From JBJENW01 sp051880395 (lineage in GTDB: Bacteria > Bacillota > Clostridia > Lachnospirales > Lachnospiraceae): a stretch of DNA of 64,000 nucleotides. The translations under genes and the position numbers were made by a program. Location: positions 20,016 to 84,015 of the forward strand of contig JBJENW010000063.1 in the NCBI GenBank assembly GCA_051880395.1, read 5' to 3'. Positions 17,646 to 26,400 of this stretch are shown here, piece by piece (within the stretch, counting starts at the first letter, position 1; each line of letters starts with the position of its first letter). Below the pieces are notes generated by a model. The model was not told the origin of the DNA and searched no databases. It was given only the letters and a program-made list of their open reading frames with translations.

Positions 17646-17676
17646 AAAAAAAGCCCGCCAAAAAGCAGGGCTTTTT
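17646..17676 (-). terminator. Intrinsic terminator after metA
   Basis: On the minus strand AAAAAGCCC, a TGCTTTTTGGC loop region and GGGCTTTTTTT form a GC stem followed by a U-run, a few bases after the metA stop. It isolates metA from the flagellar promoter. Confidence 0.85.
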
Positions 17677-17682
17677 CAAATT

Positions 17683-18615
17683 TTATTTTCCAAGAATTTC
17701 CGCTGTATCAATAAAATCATACGGTGTCTGCTGATATACATAATAATTCAGCCAGTTTGTATACAGATCATTCGCATGGGAACGCCACTGTAATTTCGGT
17801 TTCTTTGTCGGATCATCATTCGGATAATAATTTTTCGGAACTGCAATGTCTAATCCCTTGTTCTTGTCCCGCATATACTCATTGTGCAGGGTATAACGAT
17901 CATACTCCGGATGACCCATAACAAAAATCTTTCGTCCTTCATCTGCAATGGCAAGAAAAACTCCCACTTCATCCGACTCTGCTAAAATGGTAACATCGCT
18001 GATTTTTTCGATATCTTCCTTTCGCACCACGGTATTTCTCGAATGTGGCGCCATAAAATAATCATCAAACCCTCGTACCAACGGAACCTTCCGATTCAGT
18101 ACGCGATGTTCATACACACCAAATACTTTCTGATCTAGTCTGTGTTTTGGGATGCCATAATGATAATACATCGCCGCTTGTGCACCCCAGCACAAATGCA
18201 GGGTGGACGTCACATTCGTTTTTGTCCACTCCATGATCTCACAGAATTCTTCCCAATAATCGACTTCTTCGTATTCCATCGTCTCTACCGGTGCTCCCGT
18301 CACGATCAGTCCGTCAAACCGCTGATGTTTTACCGCCGAAAACGGCACATAAAATTTGTTTAAATGGTTGCGCGATGTATTTTTTGATTCGTGAGACGAT
18401 GGCACAATAAATGTGACATTCACCTGAATCGGTGTATTTGACATAGACCGCAAAAGTTGCAATTCTGTATCCTCTTTCAGCGGCATCAGATTGACAATTC
18501 CAATCTCAATGGCACGAATATCCTGATGCATCGCACGATTTTCATCCATGACAAATATATTTTCATTTTCCAGTATTTCTTTTGCTGGTAGATCGCTTTG
18601 TGTTTTAATTGGCAT
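17683..18615 (-). CDS. metA: Homoserine O-acetyltransferase (MetA family)
   Basis: MetA activates homoserine for methionine synthesis. The fold is that of a class I glutamine amidotransferase-like transferase. The catalytic residues are at the textbook positions: Cys142 (LHLCWGAQAAMYY), His235 and Glu237 (VMGHPEYDRYTL). Residue 111 is Glu (GAPVETMEYEEVDYW). In characterised MetA proteins Glu111 goes with acetyl-CoA and Gly111 with succinyl-CoA, so the product is probably O-acetylhomoserine despite the usual 'succinyltransferase' label. Length 310. It lies 29 bp behind ligA; there is no room for a SAM or T-box leader, so it may be co-transcribed with ligA. Confidence 0.95.
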   Translation of the reverse strand: MPIKTQSDLPAKEILENENIFVMDENRAMHQDIRAIEIGIVNLMPLKEDTELQLLRSMSNTPIQVNVTFIVPSSHESKNTSRNHLNKFYVPFSAVKHQRFDGLIVTGAPVETMEYEEVDYWEEFCEIMEWTKTNVTSTLHLCWGAQAAMYYHYGIPKHRLDQKVFGVYEHRVLNRKVPLVRGFDDYFMAPHSRNTVVRKEDIEKISDVTILAESDEVGVFLAIADEGRKIFVMGHPEYDRYTLHNEYMRDKNKGLDIAVPKNYYPNDDPTKKPKLQWRSHANDLYTNWLNYYVYQQTPYDFIDTAEILGK

Positions 18616-18644
18616 AACTTATCATCCCCTTTGTTGTATTACAC

Positions 18645-20648
18645 TTATGCCTGTTTGTCTAACATTTCTTTTAATTCTTCTTCCGAAAGGATCGTAATGC
18701 CAAGTGACTGTGCTTTTGCAAGTTTGCTTCCGGCATTTTCCCCGGCGAGCAGATAATCGGTTTTTTTTGAAACAGAACCGGATACCTTTGCTCCATACTT
18801 TTCGACCAATTCGGCTGCTTCCTTTCTGCCCATACTCGGCAGTGTTCCGGTGATCACCACCGTTTTTCCTGCTAAGATCTGATTTTCTGCCTGCTGCGGT
18901 TCATACACCATATTCACGCCATATTCCCGCATGCGCTGTATGATCTGCCGATTGTTCTCATCACGAAAATAAGAAAAGATACATCCGGCACTGATTTCTC
19001 CGATATCATTGACCTCTATCAATTCCTCAACAGAAGCCTCTTCTATTCGATCAATACTGTGAAAATAAGAAAGCAGAGACTTTGCCGCCGATTTTCCGAC
19101 ATTCGCAATTCCAAGTCCGGTCAAAAGTTTGTATGCTTCATTTTCTTTCGACGCCTCGATGGCCTCTAACAGTTTATCTGTATTTTTTTCTTTTCCGATA
19201 ATTCCCTGCTCGATCAATTCGTCCCGGTGTGTCTTCAACGTATAAATGTCCGCCACATCATTCAAATATCCAAGTCTGGTCAGTTCCTCAATATACGTGG
19301 TTCCGAATCCCTTGATATCCATGGCATCACGACCAACAAAATTGATGATCCTCCGTTCTAACTGCGCCGGACAATTCATCGAGGTACATCGGATATCCGC
19401 AGTGTCCTTCTCCCGTTTTGTCGGTGCCCCGCAAACCGGACAGACATCCGGAATTTTAAAACGCGTTGTGCCTTTTGGTCGTTTTTCTTTCACTACACAC
19501 TTGATTTTCGGAATGATCTCTCCGGATTTATAAACCAGTACGGTATCCCCAATCCCGACATCAAGATCATCGATGAAATCCTGATTGTGCAAAGTTGCCC
19601 GCGATACGGTTGTCCCGCAGAGACGAATCGGTTCAAAAACCGCTGTCGGCGTGATTCGTCCGGTTCGTCCGACCGATAGCTCAATATCTAAAATCTTTGT
19701 TTCTTTTTCTTCCGGCGGATATTTGTATGCGATCGCCCACCGTGGTACTTTTGCCGTCGCACCGAGCTGCTGGCGTTGTTCTAAGTCATTCAACTTCACA
19801 ACCGCACCGTCAATATCATAAGACAGATTTCCCCTGTTTTCACCAATCGCACAGATCGCTTCCCATACTTCATCCGCTGTCGTACAAACTTTATAGTCAT
19901 CAATGACTTTTATGCCCTGCTTTTTTAAAAACTCATATCCTTCTGTATGCGTCTGAAACTGAAATCCCCGTGTTTCCTGCACATTAAACACAAACATGCA
20001 TAAGCCTCTGTCGCGTGTCACAGAAGTATCAAGCTGACGCAGCGTTCCGGCCGCACAATTTCGTGGATTCGCAAACGTCTTTTTTCCAAGCATCTCCTGC
20101 TCCTCGTTTACCCGGTCAAAATCCTCTTTTTTCATATAGACTTCTCCACGGATTTCGATATATGGCACTTTATCCTTTAATTTCTTTTTCACATCCCGGA
20201 TCACACGCGCATTTGCAGTTACATCCTCGCCCTGCAAAATTCCGTCGCCTCGCGTGACGGCTAATTTCATATCGCCGTCCTCATAACGGATTGCCATAGA
20301 CAGACCATCGATCTTATATTCTACAACAAACTCCGGATGATCAAATTGTTGTTGCATTTCCTCTACAAACGCATAAATCTCTTCCTTTGAAAACACATCC
20401 TGAAGGCTCAGCATCGGTACATTGTGTTTTACCAATACACCTGCTTTTCGTTTCGCGCTTCCGCCAACTTTCTGCGTCGGGGAGTCCGCTGTCACCAGTT
20501 CTGGATGTTCTTTCTCTATTCTTTTTAATTCCAACATCAGCTGGTCATATTCGTAATCGGTAATTTCCGGATCATCCTGATTGTAATAGCGGTCTATGTG
20601 ATATTCAATCACACGTCGCAATTCTTTAACTTTTTCTTCCGGTGTCAT
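18645..20648 (-). CDS. ligA: NAD-dependent DNA ligase LigA
   Basis: LigA seals nicks in replication and repair. Seen in order: the Ia domain (YYNQDDPEITDYEYDQL), the adenylation domain with the active-site KIDG (VEYKIDGLSMAIRY), an OB fold, a four-Cys zinc finger (CPVCGAPTKRE ... CTSMNCPAQ), helix-hairpin-helix repeats (ELTRLGYLNDVADIY, LLTGLGIANVGKSAAK) and a C-terminal BRCT domain (GKTVVITGTLPSMGRKEA). The start at 20648 (MTPEEKVKELRRV) is supported by GGAGGAAAAAAC just upstream. The 667 residues match the family. It overlaps the end of the upstream pseudouridine synthase gene by 23 bp. Confidence 0.97.
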   Translation of the reverse strand: MTPEEKVKELRRVIEYHIDRYYNQDDPEITDYEYDQLMLELKRIEKEHPELVTADSPTQKVGGSAKRKAGVLVKHNVPMLSLQDVFSKEEIYAFVEEMQQQFDHPEFVVEYKIDGLSMAIRYEDGDMKLAVTRGDGILQGEDVTANARVIRDVKKKLKDKVPYIEIRGEVYMKKEDFDRVNEEQEMLGKKTFANPRNCAAGTLRQLDTSVTRDRGLCMFVFNVQETRGFQFQTHTEGYEFLKKQGIKVIDDYKVCTTADEVWEAICAIGENRGNLSYDIDGAVVKLNDLEQRQQLGATAKVPRWAIAYKYPPEEKETKILDIELSVGRTGRITPTAVFEPIRLCGTTVSRATLHNQDFIDDLDVGIGDTVLVYKSGEIIPKIKCVVKEKRPKGTTRFKIPDVCPVCGAPTKREKDTADIRCTSMNCPAQLERRIINFVGRDAMDIKGFGTTYIEELTRLGYLNDVADIYTLKTHRDELIEQGIIGKEKNTDKLLEAIEASKENEAYKLLTGLGIANVGKSAAKSLLSYFHSIDRIEEASVEELIEVNDIGEISAGCIFSYFRDENNRQIIQRMREYGVNMVYEPQQAENQILAGKTVVITGTLPSMGRKEAAELVEKYGAKVSGSVSKKTDYLLAGENAGSKLAKAQSLGITILSEEELKEMLDKQA

Positions 20649-21519
20649 GTTTTTTCCTCCTGTCATCATTTCCAGATTTATAACCGGATGATTTCCATTT
20701 CTTTCCCGGTGATTTTCCTTTTTTTGCCATTTGCTTTGATTTCTTCTTTCTCTGCGGAATCCGCTCAATTCTCGTCGGATCTTTTTTCTTCGGAATGACT
20801 GTGTTGCTCGAAGAATCCGCCAGCATCTCATTCAATATCTGCCATTCTTCTTCCGTCACATCCCGATACGTTCCAAGTTCCAAATCTTCCAGACAGATAT
20901 TCATGATCCGTACACGCTGTAAGTCTTTCACGCGATAGCCAAAATATTCACACATCCTGCGAATCTGCCTGTTTAATCCCTGCGTCAACACGATTCGAAA
21001 CGTAAATTTCCCAGTTTTCTCTACTCGGCATTTTCGCGTCATGGTATCTAAAATCGGTACCCCATTCGCCATACCATGCAAAAAAGAATCCGTGACTGGT
21101 TTATTTACACGCACCAGATATTCTTTTTCATGCATATTTCCTGCACGCATAATTTTATTGACCAGTTCCCCGTCATTTGTCAAAAGCAGCAATCCGGAGG
21201 ATTCCTTATCCAGACGACCGATCGGATAGATTCGAATCGGATACTTTAAAAAATCGATCACATTATTTTTTTCTCGTTTTTCTGCCGTACATACAATGCC
21301 CTTCGGCTTATTGAAAACCAAAAGCACACGCTGCGTTTCCGGCACTACCGGTTTTCCAAAATACTCCACCTTCTGCCCCGGCAGTACACGATCCCCAATT
21401 TCTGCTGTTTTTCCATCAATTGTTACATTTCCCTCCAAAACCCAGCGGTCTGCCTCTCTTCTCGAACAGACACCCGATTCGCTGAGATATTTATTGATTC
21501 TGATTCCCGTTTCTTCCAT
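20626..21519 (-). CDS. 23S rRNA pseudouridine synthase (RluB/RluF family)
   Basis: This enzyme isomerises uridine to pseudouridine in rRNA. The N-terminal S4 RNA-binding domain is IRINKYLSESGVCSRREADRWVLEGNVTIDG. The catalytic domain carries the RsuA-family Asp in GRLDKESSGLLLLTNDGEL, and the LTQGLNRQIRRMCEYFG motif points to the RluF-like branch. The C-terminal tail (about 240-297) is very basic (Lys/Arg/Gly/Ser), perhaps for RNA binding. The last 23 bp overlap the ligA start, suggesting translational coupling. An AGAGGAACAG site precedes the ATG. Confidence 0.92.
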   Translation of the reverse strand: MEETGIRINKYLSESGVCSRREADRWVLEGNVTIDGKTAEIGDRVLPGQKVEYFGKPVVPETQRVLLVFNKPKGIVCTAEKREKNNVIDFLKYPIRIYPIGRLDKESSGLLLLTNDGELVNKIMRAGNMHEKEYLVRVNKPVTDSFLHGMANGVPILDTMTRKCRVEKTGKFTFRIVLTQGLNRQIRRMCEYFGYRVKDLQRVRIMNICLEDLELGTYRDVTEEEWQILNEMLADSSSNTVIPKKKDPTRIERIPQRKKKSKQMAKKGKSPGKKWKSSGYKSGNDDRRKKHDTGRKS

Positions 21520-21546
21520 CTGTTCCTCTTTTCTATCTCAACAAAA

Positions 21547-21609
21547 GCAAAAGCTGTCACGCAGAAGATTAAAACAACTCTGTTTTCTTCTCACATGACA
21601 GCTTTTGTC
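21547..21609. terminator. Long inverted repeat between the SH3-protein gene and the pseudouridine synthase gene
   Basis: CAAAAGCTGTCA at the left pairs with TGACAGCTTTTG at the right, and an inner arm (AGAAGATTAAAAC with GTTTTCTTCT) extends the stem to form a roughly 60-nt hairpin. On the minus strand it follows the SH3-protein stop and ends in GCTTTTGCTTTTG, an interrupted U-rich run. It is probably a terminator or attenuator between the two genes. Confidence 0.65.
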
Positions 21610-21633
21610 TCCTGACTAGTTCACTAGTTACCT

Positions 21634-23106
21634 TTATTTGATTACATCCGTTTTTGCGTATCCTTCCACACCTTTCCAGGAAACCTTTGTCCATCCCTCT
21701 TCATAACTCATGATAACGGTTACCGTTTCCCCGGAAAATGCTGTTCCGAGCTTTCCTTTATCCTCACCGATTCCATTTCGGATTACGATCGACTGCGTCA
21801 GACGGATTGTTTTTCCTGTTTCCAAAAAAGTTGCAGAAGCCTTATCAGCAGGCTTGTCTTTTGACAGGAACTCGCTCTTTATGTAAGCTTCCTGTCCCTG
21901 GTATTCCACTTTTGACCAACCGGAATCTGTTGTCTCCAACACTTTCACTTTTGTTCCGATTTCCACTTCTCCGATTTTATCCGAATTTTGATCCGGTTTC
22001 TTACGGATGTTTACTTTTGAAGTCGTATACAGAATTTCCGATTTTGTATTTTTCTCGGATTTTTCTTTCTTTTCTTTTTCTTTCTGTTCCTTTTCCTTCT
22101 GCTCTTTTTCTTCTTTCTCTTTCTGTTCCTTTTCCTTCTGTTCTTTTTCTTCTTTCTCTTTTTGTTCCTTTTCCTTTTGCTCTTTTTCTTCTTTCTCTTT
22201 TTGTTCCTTTTCTTTCTGTTCTTTTTCTTCTTTCTCTTTCTGCTCTTTTTCCTTCTGTTCTTTTTCCTCTTCTGCTTTCGCGTCTTTTTTCTCTGTCTCA
22301 GATTTCTGCTCTGCTACAACCTCATCTGCCCAGTTTGCTAATGCTTTTTGCAGCTTCACTGTAATGATTTTATTCAAATCCTCATCAGACTCTAATGCTT
22401 TTATATATTTATCCTGTACCTCTTTTTTCAATTCTACAACATCTTCGTCATTTTCAAATTCGGACATAAGTTTTATCATGTCCTCTTCCATTTCATACTC
22501 TTTATTTTGTATATTGTACTGACTATAGATATTATTGATCGTCCAGGCATCATCCTCTGTCTTTTCTACATAAAAGAAATCCAAACCAGGTGCCATTGTT
22601 TTCGCACCTTTTAATTTCATATCATAGTACGCGGACACCATATATGCATCCTTTCCTTCTAAGCCTGGTTTTGTATAGCAAACAATATTTTTATATTCTT
22701 CTACATATTTGCTGAACACTTTCAAATAACTCTTTTCAGTATCGGAAATCGGTTCCGCACATTTTTTGATTGCATCAAGATCGCCTTTTGCATAAGCTTT
22801 GTAATAGGATTGAATGAGTTTGTTTACTTCCGGATAAGCATTTACTTCATATCCATCGGATTCTTCAGACTGTGTTTCTTCTTGTTCTTGTGTAGATGTT
22901 ACAGAAATGACTTCCTTAGAGCTGTCCGCCTGTGTCGTTTGACCTGTCTTATTGTTTTCTCCGTTTACTTTCACCAATAATAAAACTAACAGTAGAAAAA
23001 CTACTCCAGCTGAAATGTAACGCACATTTTTTCTACAGAATGCTACAACGGTATCGAAACCACTGTTTTTATCTCTTGAATCCATTGGTTTTTTACTATC
23101 CTGCAT
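21634..23106 (-). CDS. Membrane-anchored SH3-domain protein with a Lys-Glu repeat
   Basis: The 490-residue protein has a single membrane segment near residue 30 (YISAGVVFLLLVLLLVKV), a globular region of about 200 residues that I do not recognise (YKAYAKGDLDAIKKCAEPIS ... YEMEEDMIKLMSEF), then a highly repetitive Glu-Lys-Gln stretch. Two C-terminal bacterial SH3 domains follow (VNIRKKPDQNSDKIGEVEIG ... and IVIRNGIGEDKGKLGTAFSG ...). Such SH3b domains usually bind cell wall peptides. It is probably an envelope-associated, outward-facing protein; the exact function is unknown. The start at 23106 has AGGAGG seven bases upstream. Confidence 0.8.
   Translation of the reverse strand: MQDSKKPMDSRDKNSGFDTVVAFCRKNVRYISAGVVFLLLVLLLVKVNGENNKTGQTTQADSSKEVISVTSTQEQEETQSEESDGYEVNAYPEVNKLIQSYYKAYAKGDLDAIKKCAEPISDTEKSYLKVFSKYVEEYKNIVCYTKPGLEGKDAYMVSAYYDMKLKGAKTMAPGLDFFYVEKTEDDAWTINNIYSQYNIQNKEYEMEEDMIKLMSEFENDEDVVELKKEVQDKYIKALESDEDLNKIITVKLQKALANWADEVVAEQKSETEKKDAKAEEEKEQKEKEQKEKEEKEQKEKEQKEKEEKEQKEKEQKEKEEKEQKEKEQKEKEEKEQKEKEQKEKEKKEKSEKNTKSEILYTTSKVNIRKKPDQNSDKIGEVEIGTKVKVLETTDSGWSKVEYQGQEAYIKSEFLSKDKPADKASATFLETGKTIRLTQSIVIRNGIGEDKGKLGTAFSGETVTVIMSYEEGWTKVSWKGVEGYAKTDVIK
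22047..22290 (-). repeat. 33-bp tandem repeat coding EKEQKEK units
   Basis: Inside the SH3-protein gene an 11-residue unit (KEKEEKEQKEK-like, 33 bp) is repeated about five times with few changes. It codes a charged, probably helical or extended spacer between the membrane-proximal domain and the SH3 domains. Such near-perfect repeats can change copy number between strains. Confidence 0.85.
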
Positions 23107-23188
23107 ATCGCTGCCTCCTACCTGCCTCTGCATCTCTTATCTGGGACCATTCAAAGTATTCCCTAATTAAAAAATTATAATAAAAAAA

Positions 23189-23260
23189 TGCACCCGGCGG
23201 GAATCGAACCCGCATCATCGGAGTCGGAGTCCGACGTTCTATCCATTATACTACGGCTGC
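23189..23260 (-). tRNA. tRNA-Arg(CCG)
   Basis: Read on the minus strand, the sequence folds as a cloverleaf: acceptor GCAGCCG/CGGGTGC, anticodon stem TCGGA/TCCGA with loop CTCCGAC (anticodon CCG) and T arm GCGGG-TTCGATT-CCCGC. CCA is not encoded, and a T7 run follows as a likely terminator. The acceptor stem has a G4-G69 mismatch, which is unusual. Confidence 0.92.
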
Positions 23261-23380
23261 ACATCGAATGACGTAAAGTCAAACAACTATCGTCTATTGT
23301 ACGGCATTTTTTTTGAAATGTCAATTATTTTTTTAGAAACTTTATTGACCAGCCGAATTTTAAAATCGTCCACATAGGAA

Positions 23381-23406
23381 TCCCACCCGGAGAACTCCGG
23401 GTGGGA
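23381..23406. terminator. Terminator hairpin after the first subtilase gene
   Basis: TCCCACCCGGA and its exact complement TCCGGGTGGGA form an 11-bp GC-rich stem with a 4-nt loop about 20 bp beyond the protease stop. A T-rich run lies on the plus-strand side (AAATTTTTTT); on the minus strand the downstream run is weak (GGATTCCTAT). It ends transcription of the protease gene or shields it from the opposite strand. Confidence 0.7.
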
Positions 23407-23428
23407 CCTCTTAAATTTTTTTAATTCC

Positions 23429-26400
23429 TTATCGTGTTTTTCCTGCTTTTACTGCGGAGAAACTACCGTTGACTGTCTTTGATCCATTCTTTCCGACTGG
23501 ACGAATCTTGTAGTAATACGTCTTTTTCTTTTTCACGGTATTATCAATACAGCTTGTTGCATTGGCATTGTTGATGACTTTGACTTTCTTATAAGAGCCA
23601 TTCTTTGCTGTGCTGCGGTAGAGTTCGTATTTCTGAGCTCCTTCCGTTTTGCTCCAGCTGATCTTCAATTTTGTAGGAGAAACTTTCTTTACTGCATTCA
23701 ATTTCATTGTTCCGAAATGAACGCATTTTACGGAAACAGCATTTGAAAATGCTCCATACACCGTTTTGCTTCCATTTTTCACGTAAGCTCTGACTCTGTA
23801 ATAATACGTTTTTCCGAATACATGTTTCTGATTATCTACAACACTCGTCTTCGTTGTTTTCGTCAGACGCTGATAGGTTCCGTTTTTGCTGGTACCGCGA
23901 TATACTTCATAGCCAGCTGCACCGGATACTTTGGCAAACTGTACTGCAATCGTACCATTCTTCTGGCTTGCGGCTTTTTTCACTACCGGTTTATTCGGAA
24001 TCAACGCTTTCGCAGATATTTCCGCGCTGTCTTTGCTTCTTATAGTCTGACCATCTTTTGTTATAAATGCACATACTTTATAGGTATAAGTCTTACCAAA
24101 TGTAATGTCTGTCTTGTCTTCATAGCTGGTCTGATTACTGCTGGAGACAGTTCCCACTTTCTGGTATGTCTGCTGGGAATCTGATTTCCGATAGATTTCA
24201 TATCCCGTAACACCTGCGGTACGATCCCATGAAATTTCCATCACACCAAAGGATGTATTTTTCACATCGACGCCTGTTATCTCAGAAACACTTTCATCAT
24301 CTGACGTAGAAGGTTCACTTCCGCTCGGCGTGCTCGGTACAGATGGCGTTGTCGCAGCCGGTGTCACTTCCACGCTACAAATGCTCTTACAGCTGTCATC
24401 CTTTGTTTTTACTGTGATCATTGCGGTTCCCGCACCGACTGCTGTCACAGCTCCTGATTCAGATACTGTCACAACGCTCTCATCTGAACTCTTGTAAACC
24501 GCATCTTTCAAAATCGTACCGCTCGGGCTCGCGATCGCGATCAGATTTCTGACTTCGCCGACTGTCATATTCATCTTTTCACTGCTCAAGATGATGGAGT
24601 CAATCGTCGTGGCTTCTTCCTCTTTCTTCGGTTCTTCTACCACAATCTTGCATTCTGCCTGATATTTTCCGTCTTTTGTCTGAACTTTGATTATTGTTGT
24701 TCCGGCTTTTCTGGCGATTACTTTTCCATCCGATGTCACGGCTGCCACGCTGCTATCTTCCACATCAAATTTTGCATCATCCACTACCGTTCCGGTTGGC
24801 GTAAAGTATGCTTTGATATTCTTTCTGTCACCTGGCGCCATATGAATCTCTTCGTCGCTCAGTTCAATACCGGTCACTTCACTCTCTGACTGAGAAGGCT
24901 GAGAAGGAGCAGACGTGCTCGGACTTTCTGGCGCATCCTTAACTGTCACCTCACACACGGTCTTTATTTTTTTATCCATCGTCATAACCGTGATCTTTGC
25001 TGTTCCCGCTTTCTTCGCTGAGATCGTACCTTCGGATGTAACATCTGCCACGTCCGTATCATCGCTCTGATACAATACATTTGTAAGCATTTTCCCGGAT
25101 GGAAGCGCATAAGCGATCAGATTCTTCTCCTCACCAACCGTCATATTGACTTTCGAATCAGACAGTCGAATTCCTTCCACTTCTTCCGCTTCACTTCCTT
25201 CAGACGGCTGCTGTGGTTTACTTCCGCTTCCCGGTCTCTCCGGTTTACTTCCATTCGAAGGTTCTTCTGGTTTGCTGACATCAGACGGTTCTGCTGGTTT
25301 ACTTCCATCTGATGGTCCTTCCGGTTTACTTCCGCTTCCCGGTCTCTCTGGTTTACTTCCCGATGTTTCTTCTGGTTTGCTTTCATCTGAAGGTTTCTCT
25401 GCCCCGTTTCCATCCGAAGGATTCTGCGGACCACTGATATCAGACGGCTGCTGTGGTCTGTCTTCATCTGACGGTTTCTCCGGTCTACTGCTGTCAGACG
25501 GCTTTTCTGGCTTACTTTCATCTGAAGGTTCTTCCGGTTTACTGCTATCCGATGGTTCTTCTGGTTTGCTGACATCCGATGGTTCACTCGGTTTCGTGCT
25601 CGGTTTTCTCTCCGGCTCTTCTCCTTCTTTTACTGTTAACGTGCTATAGTTCATCGCATAATCATAGGCTGCCACTGTCATGCTGTCTAATTTATATCCC
25701 GCACTCTCCAGCTCAGATTTCGTTCCAAGTTCAAATACCTGACAGTCGTCATCTACGCAATCCGAATACTTATACATATTTGCAGAAGAAGATTGCCACC
25801 ATCCTGAATTTGATTTCTGTACTTTCAACTGGAATCCAGCCAGTCCATGATTATCCGTTGCCGCTACACTGACATATACTTTTCCGTCTTTTTCATAGAT
25901 CACACTGTTCTTTTCGTCTAATACCGGTGCCGTATTATCCACAGTTACGGTATAGGAAGCCTTTTCTGTCTTATTTTTTCCGTCTTTTACTCCGGCTTTG
26001 GTACCCTCGATCGTAAACTGATAATCACCTTCCTCCAGTGCCTTTCCACTTGAATCTTTTCCATCAAAATAAATCTCATTCTCAGTTGTTGAAACGCGCG
26101 TCTCTGCCGAGATCAGTGCGCTCGCCGTTGCCATATAGATACTTTTTGACACGTAATCATAGCTATAATCTTTCACGGTCTGATTGTTTTTATCTGTCAC
26201 CTTGTATTCCAGTTTGTCTACACCACGCAACAGTATCGTAGATGGAATCGCCTCGTATACATACTGTGAATTCGGGGAAATGACCATGTGATCTTTATCT
26301 GCGGTCAGATCGACATTTTCTTCTCCCCCCAGTACAGCAAGCGGATTCTGTCCGATCGTAATCTGTGTTCCCTGAGAATACCAGGAGCCACCGATACTTG

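Noticed and set aside
17461..17679. A 72-codon frame upstream of flgB
   Set aside because: It overlaps the metA terminator and the flagellar promoter, and has no ribosome binding site.
18616..18644. Possible SAM or T-box leader before metA
   Set aside because: Only 29 bp lie between ligA and metA; no room for a riboswitch.
18645..20831. Longer reading of ligA starting at 20831
   Set aside because: The first 61 codons lie over the end of the pseudouridine synthase gene in another frame and the true start at 20648 has GGAGG upstream.
22007..22522. A plus-strand frame of FCSFSF repeats
   Set aside because: Shadow of the KE repeat in the SH3-protein gene.
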